Notes under the pieces: model-generated | Database searches by the model: none | What the model saw: only the letters and a program-made list of their open reading frames with translations | What the model was told of the DNA's origin: nothing | Position numbers and translations under genes: made by a program | Source of the DNA: Puccinellia tenuiflora | Lineage: Eukaryota; Streptophyta; Magnoliopsida; Poales; Poaceae | Direction of reading: 5' to 3' | Assembly (NCBI GenBank): GCA_012064385.1 | Contig: QRDG01000129.1 | Coordinates: 1,089,380-1,153,379, forward strand | DNA length: 64,000 bases | In this document: one piece after another, positions 34,737 to 47,835 of the stretch | Position numbering within the stretch: the first letter of the stretch is position 1 | Layout: every line of letters begins with the position of its first letter

Positions 34737-36933
34737 TGAAAGTGCATGGTCGCCCCCGTGCATGGTTTTGGTAATTAATGACAATCTCTATGGACTAATA
34801 TTTGCATTGAGCTATATTTGTAGGTTGTCCATTTGTTTGCTTGTTCTCCATTTGTTGGAGTCAAGGTTAAGGGAAGAAGAAAAGTTTGTGTTGATCAAGG
34901 CTTTGTGCGGGTTGATCATCACTCAAGGCCAAGTGAAGATATGCCGAAGAGAGCGTCTCCCATCTTGGTGTATGGGGGAGCATCATGTGAATCTTCACCG
35001 AAGCACAATCGAGGAAGGTGATGCGTCTTGAGGAGATGAAGATCGTCTTCATCGACCTCAAGTGGTTTAATGCGCAAGGCAAAGGTATGATCTTGATAGG
35101 GTTTCTATTTTACCGGTCTCATATTGTTTAGTGAGAGACCGGATTATAGGATAGATAACCGTACTATCAAGAGGGGCTCTCGACCGAATATCGTGATCGT
35201 ATCATCATGGAGAGCACAAACCTTTGCATCCATGGAATCATCTTTATTGGTTATTTTTGTCTTTTATCGTGGTGTGGTCTTGGTGCTTGTTGTGCTTGTC
35301 ATGACAAAGCCAAGTTTACCGAAAACGGTTTTCATATGCGTATTCTATTGCGGTTTCGGTATTGGAGATTTATCTCTTCCATTTCTTTGCAAAATCTCCA
35401 CTGCTTGTTTGCCATTTTCAAAGGTAGCATTTGTCGTCCTATTTCCAACTAAATTGGTTTTATTTCATTCGGACTTCATTTGCAAAAGATTCGGCATTTC
35501 CGGTTTTTAAAATAGAGGTTTAAACTTTCCCCATTTGTTTTTATAACATTTTCTTGGACTATGATGTTTCTCTGCATAATCTTGTTGTGCTCGTTGTGAT
35601 GATTCCAACGAGTCCAAGATTATCGAAAACGGAGTTCGTGGGTGAAAGTTATTGCATTTCCGATTTGTAAATGGGAGATTTTACCTTTCCCCATTTATTT
35701 GTATAATATATTCTTGGACTATGATGTTTCTCTGCATATTCGTGTAGAACCTTTTGTTGCGATTCCAACGAGCCTAAGAACATCGAAAATGGAGTTCAGA
35801 TGAAAAAGATATGTTCGTTTTCGTGTTGGATGTTTTTCTGAAGTTTGGCCAGCCCAGGCCGGGCTCAGGCCGGGCCCAGGCCGGCCGCTTCTGGCTCCTG
35901 GCCGGCCAGGCCGGGCCTAGGCCGGCCTCAGGTCGGGCCTGTCGGGGCTGGTAGCATTTTCAGCCCCCAACGGCCACATTTTGAGGCCCCATATAAAAGG
36001 GGCTTCTTCCCCATTGTTTCAACAAGTTTTTCTTGCTCTCTCTCCTCCATTGTTGCAAAACTTGAGAGCTCGATTCCTCCTAATCCCTCCGATGATTCTT
36101 GCCCAAATTTAGGGAAACAAGAGAGGAGATCTAGATCCACTACTCCACCAAACAAAATCTCCTCTAAGTGAGGGGAACTCGTTGGATCTAGATTTTGGAG
36201 TTCTTGGTGTTTCTCCTTCGTTCTTCCTCCTAAATCCCTCCATAGCATTAGTTGCTTTGGTTGGATTTTGGGGAGAAGGATTTGACCACTTGGTGTGATC
36301 TTCCCCTTTTGCATTAGTTGCATCGGGTTGTGCTCCCCACGGTGATTCATGGGATTGACGGTTGGGAGCTTGTTACTCTTGGGTCATTGGACCCTAGACG
36401 GTGTTGTGGTGATTCTTGGGAGCCTCCAATTCGGTTGTGGATGCGTGCCCCAAGCTTTGTGGTGTAAAGGCTCCGGAATCCGCCCCGAAGGATTCCGATA
36501 GTGGAAGGTGAACCAAACCTTTGGGTGCGGTTCATCGGAGAATAGGGTGAGGCCTTTGTGGCATCTTGAGTAGGCCTTTTGTGGCGAGCTCACACCCCTC
36601 CAACGAGACGTACTCCCTTAACAATGAGGAACTCGGGAATACATCCTCGTCTCCGCGTGCCTCAGTTATCTCTATACCCGAGCTTTTACTTATGCAAATT
36701 TACATTGTGATAGCCATCGTGCTTGAAGTCTATATCTAGCTATCACCTTGTTGCTTGCCTTGTTTAGCATAAGTTGTTGGTGCACTTTAGGTAAACCTAG
36801 ATTTTTAGGTTGTTGGCTTGTTAATTTAAACACCTAGTTTTATTCCGCAATTATCAAGCCCCTAAATATAAAAAGTTTTAATCGCCTATTCACCCCCCCT
36901 CTAGGCGACATCCGGGCATAGCTTGTTCTTTCA
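34737..36933 (+). mobile_element. Solo LTR nested in element E
   Basis: A 2197-bp sequence starts TGAAAGTGCATGG and ends CTTGTTCTTTCA. It is flanked by perfect ACATG copies (34732-34736, 36934-36938). No internal region or second LTR is present, so intra-element recombination removed the rest. The sequence resembles the remnants at 38200-38440. The strand is assumed. Confidence 0.85.
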
Positions 36934-37088
36934 ACATGCAGTTTAAAAAAAAACCGGCCTGGGGGCGAAAACTTGGGGGGGGGGGGGACTGGGAATCTGA
37001 GCCTCCCCATGCCTCGGGCAGCGCCAGCGAAAGGGCCAAAAGGCCTTCGCCAGATACCCTGGGGGGCCAACGGCTGGAGTTGCTCTTA

Positions 37089-38195
37089 GACTATTTCGCT
37101 TAGATTAGTCCAAGCACCAGTACTGGTTCGGGTAGGTCAGGCTGCATGAGATTTCTGGGTATGTCTAAAGGAGGCTCGAGGGAGTGGGTAATCCTTCATC
37201 CTCCCCACTCCCTCGACCCCTAACCTCCATTGTCGCCGCCCCAAGCTCCTTCCCCACCATCCCGTTCAGTCCCAAACTCTCCGGGTGGCTAGATCCGAAA
37301 GTTCCCTTCCTGATGTACCTTCTCAATCAAATAGTTTGCCTCTGTTATTAGTGTTTTTAATATCTTATCCATTGTTGGTGTCCTGAGGATTTTCTACCCA
37401 CCTCGAGGCAGTAGGTGCATCCTCTGCTGAGTTAACGCAATGATGACGCCCGGTTCAGGTATGCTATTGGTTTCTCCCCTCTCTAAACCCCTTTTGCTTC
37501 ATAATAGTATTTTTTTGGATTGTGAGATTTCTTAGGTTGCTTCATGCTCACAATGCGTTGAGGTGTAATGCTAATGGTGGAGAGAGTGTCTGTCGCGTCC
37601 CTCCAAATGAGGAAGAAGGCACTTAGGGGCCCTGAAATTCTAATCGTTATGCACATCTCACTGCTAACCCGAACAATCCGTCCGGTTAGGGCAAAAGGAA
37701 GCTTCAAGAAGATGGTTCGGGCTATCTAGACGAATCCGTGCAAAGATCTGGGGCTAGACTAGAGGCGGCCGAGCCTCACCCGGACACAGCCCATACCTGG
37801 GCCAGACCAGTCCGAAGGCGGACAAGTGCATAATAGAGAGATTCGTGCTACGATCTTTTGTGTAGGATTTTTGGTGGGTAAAATAAATGTTTATGGGATA
37901 TGATTCGACCTTAATGATCCTCTATGCGCCCCCTCTTGATAGTATGTCATCTAACTACCACAAAATACATCGTCTTCAAGTTCTTTTCTCTTGAGGGTTT
38001 CACAAATAACTTTGCTTATGCTTCAAATATAGCTAAATTCTCAAGGAAACTATTAAACACCATCATGTTGTCAATAAACATCAAAACACCCTTTTAATCT
38101 CCCCCTCTTGGTGTTTAATAAAAACACAATGGTTTGCGACATAAAAATATTGTAATAAGAGCAAAGCAAATGATTTATTAAATATAGATGATGGA
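37089..38195. other. Intergenic sequence without recognised gene
   Basis: It includes CT-rich stretches (37200-37270) that look like a gene leader and short frames, but no domain or consistent exon structure. From 37860 it is AT-rich repeat-like sequence. Confidence 0.4.
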
Positions 38196-38199
38196 ACTA

Positions 38200-38436
38200 T
38201 GGAAGAGCATGGTGCCCCATGTGTTGTTTTGATAATTAATCATCCTTATGGACTAATGTTTGCATTGATTTATATTTAAATGGTTTGTCCATAGGCAGTG
38301 TTTGGAGTTCGTGTGTTGAATTCAATGTTGGATGTCATGAAGATAATAATGATATGATTGAGTCTTTGACATCAGGATCATTGATTCTGATAGATATATT
38401 TGATATGATGAAGAAGGAGAGAATGTGATGATCAAG
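38200..38436 (+). repeat. Fragment related to the TGAAAG-type LTR; host site of element B
   Basis: The region near 38200-38290 aligns with 34741-34810 (shared TATGGACTAATRTTTGCATTGA). Element B interrupts this fragment, which probably resumes after 60730. Confidence 0.6.
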
Positions 38437-38441
38437 ATGAT

Positions 38442-39373
38442 TGTCGCAACAGTGGAACATGGGGTTCCCCTAGTGCGACCAAAGTGGGTCCACCGCCTGT
38501 GGGCCCACCAAGAAGATGGACAAGGCAAGGAGTCAAGACCGGCAGGTGGGCCACACCATGTGGTACCTGACAAGCTCGACATCGACAACCACGGCTAAAG
38601 GACTAGGTGACCTTCCGGGGTCACCCCCACCCGGCGAACAATGCGGAGGACCCGAGAGCCTGAACGCTCGGCAGGAGGCCAGTCTCGCTCCCGGGTTTCC
38701 CCCCGTATAACGAAGAAGATAAGCTTGCCAGCTCCCGCTGGAAGCCCCCTAGAAGACTTGGGCGCCAAGAAGATGAAGGCGCAGCGCGGGGACATGGACG
38801 GCGGGGGTGTCATCCCCTGTCCACCCCACTTTTCCAAAGGCGGACGACCGCATCTAACCCCCCGGAGAAATACTTGGCGAGAGGAGGCCACGTCGCCTCC
38901 TAAGGACCGCTGGGGGGGTTTTCCCGCCAAAAACCCCCACGCTCCTCGCATGCCCTTATGGGATCCCCTTAGCTTATAAAAGGAGGACCAAGGCATGAGA
39001 GGAAGGAGGGGTCGGGACACAAACGAAGACTAGCTAGGGCCGAGAGGGTAGAGCGAGAGGTGATCTCCTTCGGGTAGGATCTGCTCGTCGTCTACCTCTA
39101 GCCACCACCTTCCGGGTTCACGCACGTGAGCATCTTTGTAAGCCACACCATGATGATCCACTCAATCCTGACATGCAGGAGTAGAGCTTTTAGCCTCTGG
39201 GCGGCCTGAACCTGGGTAAACACTCTGCGTCCCTGTATTGCTTGCTCATACGTTGATCGAAGAGCTTGGCGAGTTACTCCCGGGGAAGGTGTCTTCCAGC
39301 CTCCTTCGTGCCCCGTGCCGAACCTAAAAAGGGGTATCCTTTACTCCCGGTGTCCGTGATCCGAGACACGACA
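38442..39373 (+). repeat. 5' LTR of element B
   Basis: A 932-bp copy. A TTATAAAAGGAGGACC box lies near 38974-38989 and is followed by the putative transcript start region. It matches 59796-60725 with moderate divergence and several indels. Confidence 0.88.
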
Positions 39374-39601
39374 TCTGGCGCGCCAGGTAGAGCAACCCGA
39401 AGACCCCTGTGGCAAGAAACCCATGGAACCTACCCATGAAGGTACTTGCCAGAGCTCCAACCCCAGGCACCGCTCCCGGGAGGAAATGGAGGGCCAGGCA
39501 AGCCAGCACTTCAAGACCTATTGCACGCCATACCCAGTGACTACCCCTGACCTCTACCACCTGGAGCAAGAGTCTGGGGAGACACTGCGCCACTACATCT
39601 A

Positions 39602-41259
39602 TGTAGCGCCCCGACCCCAGAGCTATACAGTGAAATGTTGTGTAACCGGTCATGCTACACAATCGAGGGTTACTGGGTTTACCAATCCCAGGCCAAAACT
39701 CATTGGCGGGCGTGCTCGGAATACATCATCGGCACACAACACCTCGATCATGCCATAAGCTCAGACATCGCTTTCACGTATAGCAAAGACACCAAGACTG
39801 CGGAACAACTGGCACATCACATACTCTACGACACAAGAGATCATAGTTCAACTCATATATGAGAAAGATAGCAAATATCACAATCAGAGGTCGCAGACCC
39901 ATTATTACATCAAGCGGAAGCAAATATAGTTGTCTAACAACAAGATCCAAAATATGGCCTAAGAAGCCTACAATAACATATCCCATCCAGCCTGTTCCAA
40001 AACGTCCCAAGCTGCCACCTAGGAACCCCAGACTACTCGTCGATGTCAATAAAGAACCCACCTTCCAGTTCGGTGACGTCCTCCTCTGAAACAAATAATA
40101 ATCAAAAAAGCAAGGTTGAGTACGACGTACTCGCAAGAATTAGTAGGGCGATATAGGCCCGATGCTGACGGAGGCTCTAATGCTGTATAAGGTAGCTAAT
40201 TTGCATAAAGCTAGTTTTCCTTTTTTTAAAAGACATAAAGAACCATGGCGTCGTCTACTCAGAATGTTTTCCGAAAAGGGATAAGAGAGTAAACTTTCAT
40301 CTCCGGTTATCATCGAACCATTTGTAGCCAACACCAACTCATCTCCACCAAGGCACTCCCTCGAATCACCCTCGAGCGGCCACGGGCGTCGGGCACCGAT
40401 TAGGGTTAGGGTTAGGGGAAAAGCAGGGGGGAGAGAGGAGAGAGAGAGGCAGGACGCGTCGTGGGGGGGGGGGCTCCTTGTCGACACTTCCACGGAGGGG
40501 GGACCCGGCAGCGAGGCACAGGACGGTGGCACGGCGGCATGGCGCACAGGGCGCCCACTGTGGCGACAGGGAAGACGTCATTTTTCTGGAAAACCCCCTG
40601 GCCCTTTTCTTCTTTTTTGTTTTTCTTTTAAATTTGAAAACAACACCCTTTTGGAATTTATTTGAGGTAGTTAAACATTTTCAAAAATTATGAAAATATT
40701 CATATAAGCTCCCCATGTTATTTAGAAGCTCCACAAAAATTGGTTCTGCAAAATAAAAAGTTTTGCATCACATTTGCTCATAGTGTTTAAATATGGCAAT
40801 TTTAATAATTCCCAAAATCCATTTACTTGGGGTATTTAAACATTTTCAAAATAAGTGAAAATATTCATGGAGGCTCCCAATAATATAATGAAGCTCCCTA
40901 TAATTTTATTTGGAAATTTTGAAATGTTTAACTTGGTTTCAATTTCGGAATTGATTTGCACCAAGATTGAATTCTCAAAATTATTTCTTTGCTTAGCAAG
41001 CAATTGTCTTTGACAAAGATTTAAAAAAATATATTCTTGGAACTTCCTGGACAATTTGGAAATTCCAGAATAATTTGGTTTGCTAAGTTGAGCAAATGCT
41101 TTTGGGTTGGGAAATTTGGGTAGGGTTTTGCTTCCCTTTAATGTTTTCCATTTTGCTTTATTTAAATTTAGCAATTTAAATATGTATGCCATGATGCAAT
41201 GCAAAGCAAAAAGGGAAAATTTGGCCCATATTTTAAGGTACCAAATCTGGGCTGTTACA
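39602..41259 (-). repeat. 3' LTR of element C, internally deleted
   Basis: A 1658-bp copy that lacks the 2.8 kb present in the other LTR (43952-46753). The deletion joins at about 40372-40378 at a CGAGCGG-like microhomology. Just after the joint it has three TTAGGG units (40400-40417) absent from the other LTR. The remainder is nearly identical to the other copy. Confidence 0.85.
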
Positions 41260-43161
41260 AATCTACCCCCCTTACAAGAATCTCGCCCCGAGATTCCTAG
41301 AGTAGGAAGAGGGATGAGGGAAAACATGACAACCCTTAACTTCAACAATCTTCTCGATCCCACGATGATCTTCCTTGTTGCAGGGAGAAGGTAACAAGCA
41401 TGACGTGCCGACGAGAAGTCAGAAGATAGTTCAAGGGGACAGACAAGTTTCCTCCAAGGGTTGGAAATATGAACTTTGCACAAGACCATAAGCCATTGGG
41501 AAAAACTAGGAACAAGTTGACCAACAAAGTTCGAGCAGAGGATAGGAGAAATGACTGAGAGACATGTTTAGCAACACCACGTTAATGTTCTCCTCGATGT
41601 TCTAGATACCACTATCAGGCTTCGGAAAAGCCTTCAATAGGTCATCAAGTGGAGGCCGGACTTTTAAGGTTGCGAAGAGACCATAAGGGCAACTTCTAGA
41701 ATAAGTAGCACAAAATCCTCATGGAGAGTGGTTTGATTTTACGAAAGGCAAGAGGATATCACAATAGACCTTCCAGTTAAGTAGGGCAACCACCACCTCA
41801 AACGTGCTGGATTTACACAAGGCCTATGTCATACTCTTAAGAACACCAACCATCATTTCTGCTTGAGATTCAGATTCGGTTAAGCATGCGGATATTTCAG
41901 ACCTGACATGTCCGAGGAAGGAGTTACAACAGTTAACGAGAGGTAAGGATTCAAGAATTGACTACAGCGTCAAGCTCCAGAACACTAGCTAGATTGCGAT
42001 CAGAGTCCTTGGATTTCAAAACAATATCATTTGCTAAGAATATCCGATTACCACCTCACTATGCATCCTCAACAATCTCGAGCCCGAGTAGCTCGGAGGT
42101 AGATGGATAATGAAGGGTAAGAGCATCACTTCATCAAGTACGTCATGAGAATAAGCACGACCTCTGGATATAAAAGAGTGTGACACTCCAAGGTGGAACA
42201 GAACAAAAGCTAGACAAGCCTCTTATTCTGCGGATTACAATACTTTGACTTGGTCCAAGACACGGACAAGGTACCGGAGTTTGTTTCTCCTGACATCCCA
42301 AAGTGGAATGCCTTGACGGACCACAAGAATCACATGCATCAGAACACCCCAATGCACGATAAACTTGACTGTCAACAGACAGATAGAGGTCGGACAACAG
42401 ATTTAGAGTAAGGAACGGCTGACCACAATTCCAAGATATTGCAGAAGCCCTTGTTAGCACTCTTCCGACAACTAGTGCCCAAAGGGTTTCATGAATGGGT
42501 GTTAGTGGAGGAATCACAAATATTGATGGACCACTTGCTAAGAGCAATCCCGCCGTGATTCATATGGTTGTGTGGCAGAGAGTCTAGCTAAAGCTAGTGT
42601 CAGAGGAGGGCATTGCTGAGCAAGTCAATTACGGCCGCAACCTCGAGTTTGAAGACTAACTTCAAATTTTGCCAACCTAATGTAGGTTTTGGCCACTAAT
42701 ATCAGGATTCAACGGAAAGATCTTAGGTTAAAGATCAGCTTCATGCACTGGGACTCACGAATAGCATAATGCTCACATGGGTGACAACCCTCATAAATCA
42801 TTACACCTGAGCCCTAGCACAATCCGGGACCTTCGGTTCAAGATCTTGGGCTAAAGCAAGGGAATTTCTTGACGATCCGCAACACTTCCTTTCTTCGGGC
42901 TTTAGAATTGGTAGACGAGAAAAGTTAACCAGTAACTAAAGATAGAACCCAGACCCGTGATCCTAAAGATTTGGATTTTGCAGACGAGTAGAAGCATCGT
43001 TAAATCAAATAGAGGTAAGATAACTCAGAGTAGAGCGAGTTGGATGAGGAGTAAATAGAATCCTAAGAAGGTTTTCACAACTCATTTTTAGGTTAAAAAT
43101 AATTTTCACGAACACTAGACTCGACATCGACCAGTAGAACGGGTTTCCTACAGGCAGTCCT
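41260..43161 (-). other. Non-coding interior of element C
   Basis: A 1.9-kb core with no frame above about 134 codons and no retroviral domain. It may carry packaging or dimerisation signals, which cannot be identified by eye. Confidence 0.6.
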
Positions 43162-43173
43162 GCTCTGATACCA
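43162..43173 (-). other. Primer binding site of element C (initiator tRNA-Met type)
   Basis: The minus strand reads TGGTATCAGAGC, three bases after the 5' LTR end. This is the classical plant initiator-Met primer site. Confidence 0.85.
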
Positions 43174-43176
43174 ACT

Positions 43177-46100
43177 TGTAGCGCCCCGACCCCAGAGCTT
43201 TACAGTGAAACGTTGTGTAACCGGTCATGCTACACAATCGAGGGTTACTGGGTTTACCAATCCCAGGCCAAAACTCATTGGCAGGCGTGCTCGGAATACA
43301 ACATCGGCACACAACACCTCGATCATGCCATAAGCTCAGACATCGCTTTCACGTATAGCAAAGAGACCAAGACTGCGGAACAACTGGCACATCACAGACT
43401 CTACGACACAAGAGATCATAGTTCAACTCATATATGAGAAAGATAGCAAATATCACAATCAGAGGTCGCAGACCCATCATTACATCAAGCGGAAGCAAAT
43501 ATAGTTGTCTAACAACAAGATCCAAAATATGGCCTAAGAGGCCTAAAATAACATATCCCAGCCAGCCTGTTCCGAAACGTCCCAAGCTGCCACCTGGGAA
43601 CCCCAGACTACTCATCGATGTCAATAAAGAACCCACCTTCCAGTTCGGTGACGTCCTCCTCTGAAACAAATAATAATCAACAAAGCAAGGCTGAGTACGA
43701 CGTACTCGCAAGAATTAGTAGGGCGATATAGGCCCGATGCTGACGGAGGCTCTAATGCTGTATAAGGTAGCTAATTTGCATAAAGCTGGTTTTCCTTTTT
43801 TTTAAAGACATAAAGAACCATGGCGTCGTCTACTCAGAATGTTTTCCGAAAAGGGATAAGAGAGTAAACTTTCATCTCCGGTTCTCATCGAACCATTTGT
43901 AGCCAACACCAACTCATCTCCACCAAGGCACTCCCTCGAATCACCCTCGAGGAAATGAACCTTCACCACACATTGATTATGCAACCTCTAGCTGCCATAT
44001 CAATTAAGTTAATGTTCTCTATGATCTTATCGTCTATTCCCAAGTCGTCCATAACCGCGGACACGGCTTTTCGAAAAGATTAAACCCTGCAGGGGTGTAC
44101 TAATTTACCCATTGGTACCGTCCGGCTCACCTAATTGGCCCTCTTCCGGGGAAGGCCGGCGAGTGGGCGCGGTTAAACCTTTACCTCGCATGAGACTATC
44201 CAAGAGTCATCTGTGGCGACAGGACAAGTTTACCCAGCCTATTTCAGCCCCTGCCCCCATCGCCACGTCCTAAACACCACCATCCTCTTCATTCCTTTTT
44301 CCGCTCACACACCCACGCGCAAATGGAAATAGCAGACTAGAGGACCCTTGGATACGCCCGCACAAGTTATTCAGTTAGTAAGGGGCCCATACCCCCACCG
44401 TTGGTAGCACACTAGTCTTGGTTCAAGAGGTAAAGAACTCGCACATAGGGGCAGGAACGAGACAAAACACCATCCCCGATGGCAACTCATCCTAGCCTTC
44501 TTAGCAATTTAATTAAGCATCACATGTATCCACCATGCCCGAATCATTCCATCAACATCATCAATATGGAATTTAATCAACGGACATAACTAGCATACGA
44601 CTAAGCATGGCTAAGCATATAAATACATCCATTATATCTTTGTCTCCGGCCAACACATCAAACCTATGGTTCATAGGAGGGGAAACATGTGATGGTTCGG
44701 GGAAGACATGCATTTGTAGGATACTCTAAACCTTGATCAAAAGAGACATTTGAATCGCATGCAATATTATGGTGGATAAAATAAGTTTATAAAACAGTAG
44801 GATGCTAGATGCCAAGAAGGTTAGGTTAGCTCTTGCCTTGGTGATAGTACTGGGCGCGTTGATCGTCGAGGTATTGTGGTGGAACCTCGACTCCTGAATC
44901 TAACGAAACACAACAATAACAGGAAACGAAATAAATAACACGAATACAAAGGTGCAATGCACAATCATGATGAGATGGTCAAATTATGCACTGAAATAAT
45001 ATTGGGCATGTCCCACAAGTTAAATGGAACCCCTAAAATAACTATTGCAATTAACGGGTCAAAACTCCATATTTAACTTAGTGAACTTCGTTATTATCCA
45101 AAATGTCCAGTACTAAATTATGGGTCCTAAATGCATGAGAATGACATTATTAGATAGATATTGTCCTACTGATCAATTTGGTACTTCGTTTGCAATTTTC
45201 CGATTAACGATGATTAAATGGGAATTTAAACAGTTATGCAATTTAAAGTATTTTAACCAACTCCAAAATGACATCAAAGTAAAAGTTATTTTCATACTGT
45301 GAAATTAACATGGCTAGATAGCAATTGCCTTGCTGATCATTTTGACATTTTATTCACAATTTTTGAGTGATTATTTCTCAAGTTATGATTTTCCCAAAAT
45401 TGGAATTAAATCTGCATTTTAATAATTTTAGATAAACAGCAAATTAAAGGTTCATTATTTCATGGAAATAGCACTAACAATTAGATGTTGTTTTCCTGAA
45501 CATTTTAAGATCTTATTTGCAAATTTTGGATCAAAATTCATCAAGTTATTATATTTTCAATAATTGATTTACTTCTGCCATTTTATTTATTTTTAATAAA
45601 CAGCACCAATATTAAATCTAAAATTCCCTCAAATGACATAAACTTGTAGATCATTGTTCACTGAACATTTTGAGAGCTGATTCATATTTTTTGAGTAAAC
45701 AAAACTCAAGTTATGGATTTTCTAAAAGTTGTTATTAATTCTGCCATTTTAGTTAATTCAATTTTATCAGAAATTTAGAAAATTCATTTTAACATGTAAT
45801 TATAACAAACATGTTGATATTAATTCTCTGAACAATTTGGTACCTTAATTGTAATTCTTGGAGCAAATTTCAAATTGTTATGAATTTCCCAATTATCGAT
45901 TTAAATCTGCCCTTTTCTCTATTTAACAAATAAAGGCAATTTATTTTAACCAATTAATTCAACTAAGGGCAGTAACATGTAGAGTTTGCTTAGCTGAGCA
46001 TTTTAACATATTATTTGCATTTTTCTGAAGTATAAAACTCTAGATATGAATTTCCAAAAATTTGAATAACTCACAGATGATTTGCATTTCACAATTTAAA

Positions 46101-47617
46101 TTCATGTTTTTAAATTCAATTGCATGTATGAGTTACATATTTGAGTAGGTTATGAAAATCTAAACATTTTGATATAAGGTACACATTTTTCTGATCTACC
46201 ATTTATTAGAAAATGCAATTTCCATCTCTCTGTTAAATCTGAAAATCACTAAACAGATGAACAATGACGTATGCATGACATCATCAGGGAGCAGGCGGCA
46301 TGTTGATCACGAAATCGTCGGCTCTGGTCGAAATTGGACGAGGGCACCGGCCTTAGGAGCTAGAGGAGGTGGAGAGGAGCAGAGGGGGCGGCGGGTTGGA
46401 CCATTTGGTCACCGGAGAGCCGGCGGCGACCATCGGAGCGGCGGCGGGCGGCGGTGCACGTAGGCAGTGGCGGTGAGAGGGAGAGGGGGAGAAGGAGGGT
46501 GTCCACGAGGACGGTGCGCTCACCAGGAGCACGAAGAGCTCGACGGAGAGGCGTGGGGAGGCCGGACGGCGGCGCTACGGTGCTCGACCTGCGGCGGCGG
46601 GAGGCGGAGATGACGCGGACGGTGGCGACGACTTCGGGCATCCCAGCCCGATTCCTTCGGCGTGGGGGACGAGGGAAGCAAGGCGCGTCTTGTGGCGGTG
46701 TCGGCGCGAGCTCGGGCGGCCGGAGTCGTCGGCACCACGGCAATGGCGAGCGGCGGTCACGGGCGTCGGGCACCGGGAAAAGCAGGGGGAGAGAGGAGAG
46801 AGAGAGAGAGGCAGGACGCGTCGTGGGGGGGCCTCCTTGTCGACGCTTCCACGGAGGGGGGACCCGGCAGCGAGGCGCAGGACGGTGGCACGGCGGCATG
46901 GCGCACAGGGCGCCCACTGTGGCGACAGGGAAGACGGCATTTTTCTGGAAAACCCCCTGGCCCTTTTCTTCTTTTCTGTTTTTCTTTTAAATTTGATAAC
47001 AACACCCTTTTGGAATTTATTTGAGGCAGTTAAACATTTTCAAAAATTATGAAAATATTCATGTAAGCTCCCCATGTTATTTAGAAGCTCCACAAAAATT
47101 GGTTCTGCAAAATAAAAAGTTTTGCATCACATTTGCTCATAGTGTTTAAATATGGCAATTTTAATAATTCCCAAAATCCATTTACTTGGGGTATTTAAAC
47201 ATTTTCAAAATAAGTGAAAATATTCATGGAGGCTCCCAATAATATAATGAAGCTCCCTATAATTTTATTTGGAAATTTTGAAATGTTTAACTTGGTTTCA
47301 ATTTAGGAATTGATTTGCACCAAGATTGAATTCTCAAAATTATTTCTTTGCTTAGCAAGCAATTGTCTTTGACAAAGATTTAAACAAATATATTCTTGGA
47401 ACTTCCTGGACAATTTGGAAATTCCAGAATAATTTGGTTTGCTAAGTTGAGCAAATGCTTTTGGGTTGGGAAATTTGGGAAGGGTTTTGCTTCCCTTTAA
47501 TGTTTTCCATTTTGCTTTATTTAAATTTAGCAATTTAAATATGTATGCCATGATGCAATGCAAAGCAAAAAGTGAAAATTTGGCCCATATTTTAAGGTAC
47601 CAAATCTGGCTGTTACA
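43177..47617 (-). repeat. 5' LTR of element C, full length (4.4 kb)
   Basis: A 4441-bp LTR. It includes a long AT-rich section (45000-46250) and a GC-rich section (46320-46930) with overlapping frames on both strands, none with a recognisable domain. Those frames are best read as composition effects. Confidence 0.85.
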
Positions 47618-47835
47618 ATCTAGAGGTTCCGGGGCGTCATCGACCGTATTCCCCCGGCAGACCTCCGAGAGATCTCCGTCATCGCCGTCTTCCACGCCAA
47701 CGTCCGCAACTTGTAAAAGCGTGAGAAGCTAAGTATTCACGCTGTGGATACCCTGGAGGACCTGTGAAAGATGGCCGACCGATGCGCGTGGGCCGAGGAA
47801 GTCTCCAACCTTCCGCCCCGTGAGGCTCGGTGAAG

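Larger units (their letters stand above)
32356..37085 (+). mobile_element. Element E: Harbinger element with ORF1 only
   Basis: The termini GAGCAACTCTAGCC and, reversed, GAGCAACTCCAGCC are flanked by TTA at 32353-32355 and 37086-37088. Without the nested solo LTR the element is about 2.5 kb. It contains the Myb/SANT-like ORF1 but no DDE transposase. Confidence 0.85.
39602..47617 (-). mobile_element. Element C: LARD-like LTR retroelement without coding capacity
   Basis: LTRs begin (plus strand) TGTAGCGCCCCGACCCC and end GGCTGTTACA. The perfect duplication ATCTA flanks the element (39597-39601, 47618-47622). A TGGTATCAGAGC primer site on the minus strand (43162-43173) and a polypurine tract (minus-strand AAGGGGGGTAGATT at about 41260-41275) set the orientation. 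The interior (41260-43176) is only 1.9 kb and has no gag or pol motif. Very long LTRs with a non-coding core match the LARD definition. Confidence 0.88.
39423..47835 (+). pseudogene. Gag fragment of element B, split by element C
   Basis: The frame starts at ATG 39423, 50 bp after the 5' LTR, and runs to 39601, where element C intervenes. It resumes at 47618 in the same codon register. The second part carries the Gag core motif FRGVIDRIPPADLREISV. In-frame stops occur at 47621-47623 (TAG, at the insertion site), 47714-47716 (TAA) and further on (TGA). Homology fades by about 47835; the rest of gag and all of pol are missing. Confidence 0.72.

Noticed and set aside
40400..40417. Interstitial telomere
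   Set aside because: Only three TTAGGG units, and the usual grass repeat is TTTAGGG. Reported only as part of an LTR difference.
46360..46990. GC-rich opposed frames of 120-185 codons
   Set aside because: They overlap in several frames on both strands inside the LTR of element C, with Arg/Pro/Gly-biased translations and no domain. Composition effect.
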